A DNA stretch of 43,814 nt from Ensifer sp. MPMI2T (GCF_004827385.1 NZ_SRXN01000045.1:1-43814), one strand, 5' to 3'. Numbered from the stretch's first letter, positions 25,604 through 33,487 are shown. Program-made: numbers and translations. Notes: a model not told the origin generated them from the sequence alone.

Positions 25604-26056
25604 TCAGCCCTCCTGCGCTGCGCGTTCGATTGCCCGCGCGATGCGCGGATAGGTGCCGCACCGGCAGAGGTTCGGAGCCATTCCGTCGATGATGTCTTCG
25701 CGCGACGGTTTCGGATTAGCCGCAAGCAGCGCGGCGGCGCGCATGATCTGCCCGGACTGGCAATATCCGCATTGCGGCGTTTGCTCCGCGATCCAGGCTC
25801 GCTGCAAAGGATGGTCGCCGTTGGGGGACAGGCCCTCAATGGTCGTGATTTTGTGGCCTACGGCTGCTTCGAGTGGCACTTGACAGGCGAACGTCGCCTC
25901 TCCATCGAGGTGAATCGTGCAGGCCCCGCACGAGCCGACGCCGCAGCCGAACTTTGTCCCGGTGAGACCGAGATGCTCCCGCAACACCCATAGGAGCGGC
26001 GTTTGTGGATCTGCGTTCGTGTCGACGGCGTTGCCGTTGACCGTGAGTGTTGGCAT
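25604..26056 (-). CDS. [2Fe-2S] small subunit of molybdenum hydroxylase
   Basis: A 150-residue IorA/CoxS-type protein. The plant-type 2Fe-2S cluster is held by CGVGSCGACTIHLDG plus a Cys in TFACQVPL. The second cluster uses CGYCQSGQIM and NLCRCGTYPRI. It has no signal peptide of its own and is presumably carried out as a folded complex with the Tat-tagged large subunit, as known for this family. It lies 20 nt after the cytochrome c gene and 2 nt before the large subunit, so the three are one transcript. Confidence 0.95.
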   Translation of the reverse strand: MPTLTVNGNAVDTNADPQTPLLWVLREHLGLTGTKFGCGVGSCGACTIHLDGEATFACQVPLEAAVGHKITTIEGLSPNGDHPLQRAWIAEQTPQCGYCQSGQIMRAAALLAANPKPSREDIIDGMAPNLCRCGTYPRIARAIERAAQEG

Positions 26057-26075
26057 TGCCGAATCCTTTCTTGGA

Positions 26076-26558
26076 TCAGGGGGTACCTCGGCCTGAGGCC
26101 GTCAAAAATTCGGCCAGCGCTCGCCGTTGAGCCTCATTGGTGACGCTGATGGACATTGTCGTGCCGGGGACAAACTGGCGTGGGTTCGCAAGGAAACGAT
26201 CCAGCGTTTCTGAATTCCACACCACGTCGGAGTCTCGCAGCGCTGGAGAGTAGCGCGCGTCCTCGACGCTTCCGGCTGCGCGCCCATTGACACCGGCAAG
26301 GGACGGTCCCGTCCTATTCTGGCCAGCTTCAAGCGAATGGCAGCTCGAACAGCGTTGGCGGAAAAGCCGTTCGCCGTCGGCCTCTTGCGCCAGGCTCTCG
26401 GAAGACAGCACAACGGCGAGCACTGAAGTGGCAATAGAAGCGCTTTTCAGTAGCGTCAGGTGTTTGCTGCGATCGCTGGTCAAGTAGTTCCGTCTTGCCT
26501 TGTGCGGAACCTTGGCACGGTAGTCGAGACTGGGAGCTTCGTTGGCGGGCAACTTCAT
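26076..26558 (-). CDS. Exported class I cytochrome c
   Basis: A 160-residue protein with one haem site, CSSCH at 70-74 (Cys70, Cys73, His74). GPSLAGVNGR follows, and VPGTTMS supplies the likely methionine ligand. A hydrophobic stretch at about 34-56 ending SLAQEADG is a signal peptide or membrane anchor, preceded by an unusually long polar N-terminus. The frame is open to 26621, but that start would overlap the conserved promoter module. The ATG at 26558 is 77 bp from box 1, matching the spacing upstream of the DltE-like SDR. It most likely takes electrons from the periplasmic molybdenum hydroxylase encoded next. The start is the weak point. Confidence 0.85.
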   Translation of the reverse strand: MKLPANEAPSLDYRAKVPHKARRNYLTSDRSKHLTLLKSASIATSVLAVVLSSESLAQEADGERLFRQRCSSCHSLEAGQNRTGPSLAGVNGRAAGSVEDARYSPALRDSDVVWNSETLDRFLANPRQFVPGTTMSISVTNEAQRRALAEFLTASGRGTP

Positions 26559-26610
26559 GGCGAACTCGCTTCTGATTTTGGCCCAATCATATCGGGCGCA
26601 AATCCCGCCT

Positions 26611-26715
26611 GCCTGCCTCATTCTTCAAAAGACCTGCCCATTTCTCCAGAGTTTGCCTCGGCTGTCCCATTGAGAAGGGTGTCTCATCCGCCGTCACCTG
26701 CCTTTTTCTCGCTTC
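26611..26715. promoter_or_regulatory. Twin-box regulatory module, copy B
   Basis: GCCTGCCTCAT begins at 26611, TTCAAAAGA follows, box 1 is TGCCCATTTCT (26635-26645) and box 2 TGCCTTTTTCT (26699-26709), 64 bp apart. It lies upstream of the leftward cytochrome c and molybdenum hydroxylase operon. Unlike copies A and C it has no intact regulator gene on its right side. It is the most divergent copy. Confidence 0.65.
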
Positions 26716-27012
26716 GGTGCTCGGACGAATCCGGCGCCGCCAGAATCGCGCGCTAATGACCACGTCATGGCCAATGCCACGAGCTGTTCCACGCGGGAGG
26801 CGCTGTCATGGCAGCCGTCAGTGGCGTCTCCCAAGTCCAGTGACACGTATTGTCAGGAAGAGGCGCAGCGAACGCCGATGCGTCGATGACTATTTTGGGT
26901 GCGTTGGAGTAACCGTCGCGAAAGCTGTCGGTAGAACGGACGCTGTCGTGCAGGCGTGGGTGTTACGCGGCCGTGTCAACATTTACTGCGATGCTGACAC
27001 TGCCGACGGGTG
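26716..27012. other. Gap with no recognisable gene
   Basis: No frame here has a domain I recognise. The position matches that of a regulator gene beside modules A and C, so a lost regulator is imaginable, but no residual HTH was seen. No terminator with a T-run is apparent. Confidence 0.35.
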
Positions 27013-27972
27013 TCACTCCATCGAGAGCAGGACCAGCTTGCCGATATCGGCCTCGGGAATGACCGAGCCGTCCCACACTGTTGTCAGGCGCTCGATTGTT
27101 CCGTCGGTGCCAAGTTCGAGAGCGGTGATTCCCCGACGCACGCTTGCGCCGTATGCCGGAGCCGCCCGCCACTCGTAGCCGCCGCCGAGGTCGTTGCCGA
27201 GGACATGTGCGACGGAACCTCCGACACCGTAAGGCAGCCGGTCGAGCGCTCGGCTCAGATAGCGGGCAATGGCGATGCGGCCGACAATTTCGGTACGCAG
27301 TGTCCTGTCTTCATAGACAGCATCGGAAGAAAAAAGCGCTGCCGCTGCTGTTCCATTCCCCTCGGCCAGCGCCGCTTGCAGCTTTCGCGCTGTCTCGTTG
27401 ATTCTTGCGGACGCGGCACCCCGTACCGAAGTCTCTCTGAAATCCGTTGGGAACCGGTCTGCGGGCGTTCGCATCTGCGCCGCCCGCTCCGCGCCGAAAT
27501 GGCGACCATCCCAGTAGTCGACCCAGCGCACAACCTTGCCGTTCTCCATGTCCACCGCAGCGATGGCGCGGATTTCGCTGCCGAATAGGTCGGGCGTATT
27601 GGTGAACAAGACCACGGCGCTGTTCTCGTCGCCAAGGATGCGGGTTGGATAGGACCGTCCCGTCGCGGGCCAATTCGGCATAAGGCGGGAGAAGACTTCC
27701 TTCTGCGCCTGATAGCTTTCGCGGAGCCAGCCAAGCGGGGCATCGATATAGGTGAGCTTGTCTTCGGAAAAATGACCGACGGTATCCTCGACGTTGCGGC
27801 GGCTTTTGGCCGTGAAGTACGACCTCAAGAAAACGGCTGCCGCCGGGGTCGCGTGCTCGGTATTGGCTTCAGGAAGCACAACGTTCATCTGGCCGCCTGC
27901 CGCGCTCGTGATTTGGGCAGTGGACACGACTAAGGTCATGGTCGCGGCAATTGCCAGTATCGATCTTTTCAT
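27013..27972 (-). CDS. Exported protein with two SnoaL/NTF2-like domains
   Basis: A 319-residue protein. Residues 1-24 are a signal peptide (MKRSILAIAATMTLVVSTAQ, cleaved near ITSAAGG). Two NTF2-like alpha+beta units follow. The first, about 42-170, has VFLRSYFTAKSRRNVEDTVG, YIDAPLGW and GKVVRWVDYWDGRHFG. The second, about 195-319, has ARKLQAALAEGNGTAAAALF, VYEDRTLRTEIVGRIAIARY and GTIERLTTVWDGSVI. The parallel V-DYWDG and TVWDG endings argue for internal duplication. Such domains bind or isomerise small hydrophobic molecules, or have no known activity. It lies leftward of twin-box module C and may belong to the same regulon as the periplasmic molybdenum hydroxylase. The function is unknown. 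Confidence 0.8.
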   Translation of the reverse strand: MKRSILAIAATMTLVVSTAQITSAAGGQMNVVLPEANTEHATPAAAVFLRSYFTAKSRRNVEDTVGHFSEDKLTYIDAPLGWLRESYQAQKEVFSRLMPNWPATGRSYPTRILGDENSAVVLFTNTPDLFGSEIRAIAAVDMENGKVVRWVDYWDGRHFGAERAAQMRTPADRFPTDFRETSVRGAASARINETARKLQAALAEGNGTAAAALFSSDAVYEDRTLRTEIVGRIAIARYLSRALDRLPYGVGGSVAHVLGNDLGGGYEWRAAPAYGASVRRGITALELGTDGTIERLTTVWDGSVIPEADIGKLVLLSME

Positions 27973-28094
27973 TCTCCTCTTGCTCCCGTCTTTGTTCGGT
28001 GCGAACCGTCGTATGGAGATGTGACATTGCCTGCGATTGACTGTCCTGGGTCCCGGAGACCATGCGGCAACGCTATCGCTCGCCTGTTCGTCTC

Positions 28095-28198
28095 GCCTGC
28101 CTCATTCTTCAAAAGATATGCCTATTCCTACAGGATTAACCTCGGCGCGCTTTTCAACAGGGTGGATTGATCCTAGTCACTTGCCTGTTTCTAGCTAG
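28095..28198. promoter_or_regulatory. Twin-box regulatory module, copy C
   Basis: GCCTGCCTCAT begins at 28095, TTCAAAAGA follows, box 1 is TGCCTATTCCT (28119-28129) and box 2 TGCCTGTTTCT (28182-28192), 63 bp apart. Both boxes are identical to those of copy A, and the flanks (CTAGCT after box 2) also agree. It lies between the SnoaL-like gene (leftward) and the GlxA-type regulator (rightward). A weaker CGCCTGTTCGTCT at 28081 may be a third half-site. Confidence 0.7.
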
Positions 28199-28246
28199 AA
28201 TCACGCGAAGTGTTCGTCAGCGGAGCGTCGGAGGAACCCAGGCAGG

Positions 28247-29221
28247 GTGGCGAAACAGGTAGTTGCAATAGCGATTCATGAGGGTGTCCAGGCACTGGAT
28301 GTCGCTGGGCCCGTGGACGTGTTCACCGAAGCTAACAACTTTGTCGACGCCTCTGACCGGTACGAGACCATCCTTGTCGCCGCTGATAGAGATCCTCTTC
28401 GTGCCTCAAATGGTATGCGACTGCTTGGCGACGTGACGTTTGAGGACGCTCGCGGAGGCTTCGACGTCATCCTCGTCGCCGGCGGCCCGTCGTTACCCGT
28501 GGCGGCGCCAGATCCGCGCCTGGTCGAATGGATGAAAGCAGCGCCCTGGCACTCGAGTGTTTACGGCTCGATCTGCACCGGAGCATTCGTCCTCGGCCAT
28601 GCTGGTCTGCTCGATGAGCGGCGGGTCACGACCCATTGGCAGGACGCACAGGCCTTGGCGGCAAGATTCCCCAAGGCGAAGGTTGAGCCCGATCTGATCT
28701 ACGTCCGTGATGGACGCCTGATCACCTCCGCGGGTGTGACGGCGGGAATTGACCTGGCGCTCGCCTTGGTGGGGCAGCGGCATGGCGCCGACACCGCGCT
28801 CAAGGTCGCCAAACGGCTTGTGGTGGTGGCGCAGCGTCAAGGGGGGCAGTCGCAGTTCAGTCCATATCTGACCGCGCCGGCCGATCCGGCCTCTCCGATT
28901 GCGCGGGTCCAGGATCATGTGATGGCCAACATCGGAGCTCGCCACACGTTGGGCTCGCTTGCTGAAGCGGCCAGAATGAGCACCCGGAACTTTGCGCGGC
29001 ATTTCGTACAGGAGACCGGAACCACGCCGCACGAATTCATTGAGCGTGCTCGTGTCGATGCGGCGCGCATGAAGCTGGAGGGGAGCGACCTGCCGCTGAA
29101 GGCGGTGGCCTACGACTGCGGCTTCGGTTCGGCCGACCGGATGCGGATCGTGTTCACGGCGCGTCTTGGCGTAACGCCCGCGCAATACCGGGCGAATTTC
29201 AGGAAGGCGGAATCAGTGTAG
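28247..29221 (+). CDS. GlxA-type AraC regulator with DJ-1/PfpI domain
   Basis: A 324-residue regulator starting with GTG behind GGAGGAA. Residues about 5-170 form a DJ-1/PfpI-like domain (AIHEGVQALDVAGPVDVFTE, DVILVAGGPSLP, SICTGAFVLGHAGLLDERRV, HW). The cysteine elbow SICTGAF is kept. Residues about 225-315 are an AraC HTH pair (LGSLAEAARMSTRNFARHFV, TTPHEFIERARVDAARMKLE, KAVAYDCGFGSADRMRIVF). Members of this group often control catabolism of amines, quaternary compounds or small aldehydes. It diverges from the SnoaL-like gene across module C. A broken copy of its last part lies about 340 bp downstream. Confidence 0.9.
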   Translation: MAKQVVAIAIHEGVQALDVAGPVDVFTEANNFVDASDRYETILVAADRDPLRASNGMRLLGDVTFEDARGGFDVILVAGGPSLPVAAPDPRLVEWMKAAPWHSSVYGSICTGAFVLGHAGLLDERRVTTHWQDAQALAARFPKAKVEPDLIYVRDGRLITSAGVTAGIDLALALVGQRHGADTALKVAKRLVVVAQRQGGQSQFSPYLTAPADPASPIARVQDHVMANIGARHTLGSLAEAARMSTRNFARHFVQETGTTPHEFIERARVDAARMKLEGSDLPLKAVAYDCGFGSADRMRIVFTARLGVTPAQYRANFRKAESV

Positions 29222-29564
29222 CGCCGCTAACCCGCCGACGTTGCCTGAACGTAGCGAACCGGCAATCTTGGGAACAGACCCAGTCATCCATTCAACAGCA
29301 GGCGGTGTGGAACGATCGTGACCTGCAGCTCGCCGAAGCCTTCCTCGAACTCCGGAGCGTGATGGCATAAGCTCACGGTTGCGGTCGCCGCCGGGGCAGT
29401 TCTCCTCCCTTGCGGCGACGATGCGGTCGCGGTGGAGCGCCTTGCTTCGGCGCACAGTCGGATCTGACGCCAAACGTGGCCCATCCGTTGGGCTTAGCCC
29501 AACGGCGGAGTTATGTGAGCGGATTCTCTTAGTCCGTGCGACCGCGCGGCGTCTTCAGTTTCGC
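29222..29564. other. Degenerate stretch after GlxA-type regulator
   Basis: No intact gene is seen. Short open frames on both strands lack domains and ribosome binding sites. It contains the palindrome at 29485-29505 and leads into the broken GlxA tail, so it is probably remains of a duplicated or rearranged segment. Confidence 0.4.
29485..29505. repeat. 9-bp perfect inverted repeat, 3-nt loop
   Basis: CCGTTGGGC (29485-29493), loop TTA, GCCCAACGG (29497-29505). The stem is strong but no T-run follows. It may be an end fragment of a lost element, a bidirectional terminator remnant or a protein site; nothing decides between these. Confidence 0.5.
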
Positions 29565-29757
29565 CGTGTCGATGCGGCTCGCATGAACCTAGTGGGCGCC
29601 TGGCGTTAAAGGCGGTGGAATTCGACTGCATCCCGCACCAGAAGCGGCAACGCCAGCGAAGTATATGCAGCGTTTCGCAAGGCAAAATCAAACTGATGCC
29701 GGTGATCCGATGGCGGTTCGGAAGCATCCCGTTCACGCGGCGGAACTGCGAAGCTAA
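29565..29757 (+). pseudogene. Broken C-terminal tail of a GlxA-type regulator
   Basis: The nucleotides CGTGTCGATGCGGC and the readings VDAARMNL and LKAVEFDC closely follow the intact regulator's VDAARMKL and LKAVAYDC at about 29050-29120. Between these a frameshift leads one frame to an early TAA. After about DC the helix-turn-helix segment GFGSADRMRIVF is missing. TPAKYMQRFARQ then resembles the family ending near TPAQYRANFRK and runs to a TAA at 29755-29757. It is therefore a decayed duplicate or a relic of a related regulator. Confidence 0.65.
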
Positions 29758-29928
29758 ATCAATTCAATTGGCCGGGCGAATGCTCTCCGTAAGGCTGAAG
29801 CCTGCCGTTGGCATGAAACAACGTGCGGCTGGCCAGATACGCAGGATCGCCTTCGTTGCCCAAGACCGGTGCGCAGAGCGAGATATCCGCGAGGTTCAAT
29901 TTAATGAAACCCGCTGGAGAAATGATCC

Positions 29929-30390
29929 GTGCGTCCGCCCTTACCCCCGTTCACCGAAGCAACCGCGATCGAGAAGGTCCGGCTCGCTGAAGACGCCTGG
30001 AACGGCTGCGATCCGGCCAAGGTAGCGCTTGCATACACCCCTGACAGCCAATGGCGTGGCCGCGCCGAGTTCACCAACGGCCGCGCCGAGATCGAGGCGT
30101 TTCTGACGCGCAAATGGGCGCGGGAACTCAACTATCGGCTGGTGAAGGAGCTCTGGTCCTTCGCGGGCAATCGCATCGCCGTGCGCTTCGCCTACGAGTT
30201 ACATGACGACAGCGGCCCCTGGTTCCGCGCGTACGGCAACGAGAACTGGGAATTCGAGGGCGGGGGCCTGATGCGCCGGCGCATCGCCAGCATCACCGAA
30301 CATCCCATCCAGCAAAGCGACCGGAAGCTCTTGTGGCCCCTCGGCCGCCCGCCCGGCGATCATCCGGGCCTCCCTGACCTCGGCTTCTGA
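29929..30390 (+). CDS. DUF1348 protein (NTF2-like fold)
   Basis: A 153-residue cytosolic protein of the DUF1348 family, close to full length. The landmarks are PPLPPFTEATAIEKVRLAED at the start, KVALAYTPDSQWRGRAEF, FLTRKWARELNYRLVKELW, NRIAVRFAYELHDDSG, WFRAYGNENWEF, MRRRIASI, and the ending GRPPGDHPGLPDLGF. The GTG start at 29929 follows a TGGAGAA element; an ATG seven bases earlier is in another frame. The biochemical function of the family is not established. It starts a three-gene rightward group with catalase and an HD protein. Confidence 0.88.
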   Translation: MRPPLPPFTEATAIEKVRLAEDAWNGCDPAKVALAYTPDSQWRGRAEFTNGRAEIEAFLTRKWARELNYRLVKELWSFAGNRIAVRFAYELHDDSGPWFRAYGNENWEFEGGGLMRRRIASITEHPIQQSDRKLLWPLGRPPGDHPGLPDLGF

Positions 30391-30437
30391 TCGAGAACAC
30401 ACCAGCCCGCCCATTCAAAACGAAAGGAAGAAAATCG

Positions 30438-31904
30438 ATGAGCGATACGCGACCTCCCATGACACACGTGACCGGCGCGCCGGTCGCGGACAATCTGAAC
30501 ATCATGACCGCGGGCCCGCGTGGCCCGGCGCTCCTCCAGGACGTCTGGCTGATCGAGAAGATGGCGCACTTTGATCGCGAGGTGATCCCGGAGCGGCGGA
30601 TGCACGCCAAGGGGTGGGGCGCCTACGGCACCTTCACGGTGACACACGACATCACCCCGTACACCAAGGCGAAGATCTTCTCAGAAGTCGGCAAGCAGAC
30701 GCCGATGTTCGCGCGCTTCTCGACGGTTGCCGGCGAGCGCGGCGCCGCCGACGCGGAGCGCGACATCCGTGGGTTTGCGATCAAGTTCTACACCGAGGAA
30801 GGCAACTGGGACCTGGTAGGCAACAACACGCCGGTATTCTTCTTTCGGGATCCATTGCGCTTTCCCGACCTCAACCACGCGATCAAGCGTGATCCGCGTA
30901 CTGGCCTGCGGTCGCCCGATAGCAACTGGGATTTCTGGTCGCTGCTCCCCGAGGCGTTGCACCAAGTGACCATCGTGATGTCCGAGCGCGGTATTCCGAA
31001 GAGCTTCCGCCATATGCATGGCTTTGGCAGCCACACCTTCTCGATGGTCAACGCCGCCAATGAGCGGGTCTGGGTCAAGTTCCACTTCCGTACCCAGCAG
31101 GGCATCGAGAATCTTTCCGATGAGGAAGCGGCCGCGCTGGTCGCGAACGATCGCGAGACGCACGGCCGGGACCTGCTCGATGCGATCGAACGTGGCGATT
31201 TCCCGCGCTGGACGCTGTTCATCCAGGTGATGACCGACGAGCAGGCCAAGGCCCACAAGCACAATCCCTTCGATCTCACCAAGGTCTGGCCGAAGGCGGA
31301 CTATCCTCTGATCGAGGTCGGCGTGATGGAGCTCAACCGCTATCCCGACAACTATTTCGCCGAGGTCGAGCAGGCTTCGTTTTCACCGGCTCACGTCGTT
31401 CCGGGCATCGGGTTTTCGCCTGACCGAATGCTGCAGGCACGCCTGTTCTCCTACGGAGACGCGGCCCGGTATCGGTTGGGCGTCAATCACCACCTCATTC
31501 CGGTCAACGCGCCGAAGTGCCCGTTCCACAGCTACCATCGCGACGGCGCGATGCGCACCGACGGCAATCTCGGCGGCACGCCGAGCTACTGGCCGAACAG
31601 CAAGGGCGCATGGATCGATCGCGATCCCCAGCTTGCCGAGCCGCCGCTCGAATGGGTGGGTGCCGCGGCGCACTGGGATCACCGTGTCGATGACGATCAC
31701 TATGAGCAGCCCGGCATCCTGTTCCGCAAGATGACACCGGCGCAGCAGCACCTTCTCTTCGAGAACACCGCCCGCGCCATGGGCGACGCGCGCATCGAGG
31801 TGAAACAGCGCCATATCGCCAACTGCGTGATGGCTGACCCGGCTTACGGCGTAGGTGTCGCAAAGGCGCTGGGGCTGACGCTTCCAGCCGAAGCGGCCGA
31901 GTAA
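30438..31904 (+). CDS. Monofunctional haem catalase
   Basis: A 488-residue small-subunit (clade III-like) catalase that breaks hydrogen peroxide into water and oxygen. The distal histidine is His56 in RRMHAKGWGAYGTF, the distal asparagine Asn129 in LVGNNTPVFFFRDP, and the haem-ligand tyrosine is in RLFSYGDAARYRLGVNH. GFGSHTFSMVNAANERVWVK and FNPFDLTKVW-like HNPFDLTKVWP are also present. GAAAGGAAG stands before the ATG. No signal peptide is seen, so it is cytosolic. It could remove peroxide made by flavin or molybdenum oxidases in the region, though promoters of the katA type (OxyR sites) were not recognised. Confidence 0.95.
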   Translation: MSDTRPPMTHVTGAPVADNLNIMTAGPRGPALLQDVWLIEKMAHFDREVIPERRMHAKGWGAYGTFTVTHDITPYTKAKIFSEVGKQTPMFARFSTVAGERGAADAERDIRGFAIKFYTEEGNWDLVGNNTPVFFFRDPLRFPDLNHAIKRDPRTGLRSPDSNWDFWSLLPEALHQVTIVMSERGIPKSFRHMHGFGSHTFSMVNAANERVWVKFHFRTQQGIENLSDEEAAALVANDRETHGRDLLDAIERGDFPRWTLFIQVMTDEQAKAHKHNPFDLTKVWPKADYPLIEVGVMELNRYPDNYFAEVEQASFSPAHVVPGIGFSPDRMLQARLFSYGDAARYRLGVNHHLIPVNAPKCPFHSYHRDGAMRTDGNLGGTPSYWPNSKGAWIDRDPQLAEPPLEWVGAAAHWDHRVDDDHYEQPGILFRKMTPAQQHLLFENTARAMGDARIEVKQRHIANCVMADPAYGVGVAKALGLTLPAEAAE

Positions 31905-31992
31905 TCGGCCGCACCAAAAACGACCGCAACCCCCACTCTTCGCTTGCTCGCTCACGCCGCAGCGAAGCCTTGTCCTAAAAGGAGAGATAGTC

Positions 31993-32634
31993 ATGTCAGA
32001 AATAATCGCAGGCATTCGGGTTCCCGACAGCCACATCGCACGCGCCGCCACTCAGCTCGTTCGAGATACCGAGGACGACCTGCTCTACAACCATAGCCGC
32101 CGCGTGTTCTTCTGGGGCGCGCTGACTGGTGAGCGCAAGGGATTGCAGTACGATCCCGAGCTTCTGTACCTCGGCGCGATGTTCCACGATATGGGCCTCA
32201 CCGAGAAGTATTCGAGCCCAGATCTCCGGTTCGAGGTCGACGGCGCCAACGCAGCGCGCGACTTCATGAAGAGCTACGGCGTCCCGGAGCGCGACATCGA
32301 AGATGTGTGGACCGCGATCGCGCTTCACACCACGCCGGGCATCCCGGAGCACATGCGTCCGACGATCGCACTCGTCACATCCGGCGTTGAAATGGACGTG
32401 CTCGGTATCGCCTATGATCAGTTCTCGCACGAGCACCGACATGAGATTTGCTCCTGCCATCCGCGTGGGGACAACTTTAAGGAAAACATCATCGACCATT
32501 TCTACGAAGGCATTAAGAAGAAGCCGGAGACCACCTTCGGCAACGTCAAGGCGGACGTCTTGGCGCTGAAGGATCCGAACTACAAACGGATGAACTTCTG
32601 CTCGATCATTCTCGGCTCTGCCTGGCCGGCCTGA
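31993..32634 (+). CDS. HD-domain hydrolase (cyanamide hydratase-like)
   Basis: A 213-residue HD-superfamily protein. The metal ligands fit the order H...HD...D: His in LLYNHSRRVFFW, His-Asp in LGAMFHDMGL, and histidines in AIALHTTPGIPEHMRP. The arrangement is like the fungal cyanamide hydratase and YfbR-related small HD proteins. AAAAGGAGAGA lies just before the ATG. It follows catalase by 88 nt and may share its transcript. The substrate is unknown; cyanamide, isonitrile or nucleotide hydrolysis are all possible within the family. Confidence 0.85.
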   Translation: MSEIIAGIRVPDSHIARAATQLVRDTEDDLLYNHSRRVFFWGALTGERKGLQYDPELLYLGAMFHDMGLTEKYSSPDLRFEVDGANAARDFMKSYGVPERDIEDVWTAIALHTTPGIPEHMRPTIALVTSGVEMDVLGIAYDQFSHEHRHEICSCHPRGDNFKENIIDHFYEGIKKKPETTFGNVKADVLALKDPNYKRMNFCSIILGSAWPA

Positions 32635-32687
32635 TCGCGAAAACATACTACGGTCCAATCGCACCACGGTACCCCAGTAGTGCGCGC

Positions 32688-32727
32688 ACCTCCTGATTAC
32701 GATATGGGTTGACCGTAGTCAGGAGGT
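32688..32727. repeat. 13-bp inverted repeat after HD gene
   Basis: ACCTCCTGATTAC (32688-32700) pairs with GTAGTCAGGAGGT (32715-32727) with one mismatch, around a 14-nt spacer. It stands between the convergent HD and tetR genes and could act as a two-way transcription stop. It has no T-run. Confidence 0.45.
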
Positions 32728-32848
32728 TGTCGAATAACGGACGCTGGTGCTGATGGTGACGGCTCGAAGGGACCGGGCGGCGTCAGCGGCGAACGCAGCG
32801 CAGTTAAACGACCTACAAAGGCGAGTCGCCGTGGCGAACTCAATCATC

Positions 32849-33448
32849 TCAAACTTCCGTAAGAGCCTGCCAAGCTTTCATCGCAGCTTCGGCAACCTCG
32901 CGAAGCTCATCGGCTGTACACCCGTCACGTGCTTGGATGGACATTCCTTGCTGAACGCTGAGGACGTAACGCGCAACCACTGCGGCATTAGTGTTCTTGC
33001 CGATCTCCCCGGAGGCGACAGCTTCTTCAACTCTGCGTTCCACAAGAAGAAGCCCCTGCCGTCTCGCCTCCTCGACGAACTGCCCAAGATGCTCACTTCC
33101 CTCACCACCCGCGTCTGACAACGTCACCATGCATCCGCTCGGCTTGTTGACCCCTGGGAGCACTGCCGCGGAATCCTGAAGGAAGGCGGTTACTGCCTCG
33201 CGCGCAGTCGAGGCTCTGCAAAACCCATCCCAAATCTTCGGGGCAACGTTCTCCATGTAGTAGGAGATACATTCTTCATAAAGGCGCTCCTTGCTGCCGA
33301 AAGCCGCATAGAGGCTTGGGGGCGCAATGGAAAGCATAGCGCAGAGGTCGGCCATCGAGGTCGCGGCGAAACCCTTTCGCCAAAACATCTCCATGGCGAT
33401 CATCAATGCGCGCTCTCTATCAAAACTGCGTGGCCTACCGGTTCTCAT
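32849..33448 (-). CDS. TetR-family repressor
   Basis: A 199-residue repressor. The N-terminal HTH is GRPRSFDRERALMIAMEMFW, GFAATSMADLCAMLSIAPPS, LYAAFGSKERLYEE, close to the YezE/AcrR-like 'GRPR-FD' subgroup. The ligand domain includes AAVLPGVNKPSGCMV and a helix rich in charged residues (EEARRQGLLLVERRVEEAV). It diverges from an SDR at 33559. Two mirror-image 16-bp sites in the shared promoter are its likely operators, the second overlapping the region just upstream of the SDR ribosome binding site. The inducer is unknown; substrates of the SDR would be the first guess. Confidence 0.92.
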   Translation of the reverse strand: MRTGRPRSFDRERALMIAMEMFWRKGFAATSMADLCAMLSIAPPSLYAAFGSKERLYEECISYYMENVAPKIWDGFCRASTAREAVTAFLQDSAAVLPGVNKPSGCMVTLSDAGGEGSEHLGQFVEEARRQGLLLVERRVEEAVASGEIGKNTNAAVVARYVLSVQQGMSIQARDGCTADELREVAEAAMKAWQALTEV

Positions 33449-33471
33449 CAGAACTCACTCCGGGTGGTTTC

Positions 33472-33487
33472 TTTAATGATCGTTAAA
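33472..33487. promoter_or_regulatory. TetR operator candidate, site 1
   Basis: TTTAATGATCGTTAAA, a semi-palindrome 24 bp upstream of the tetR start. It is the exact reverse complement of site 2 at 33529-33544. Occupation would repress tetR. Confidence 0.75.

Noticed and set aside
32747..33118. A plus-strand frame of 123 codons overlapping tetR
   Set aside because: Antisense to the TetR C-terminal half and without its own motifs or ribosome binding site.
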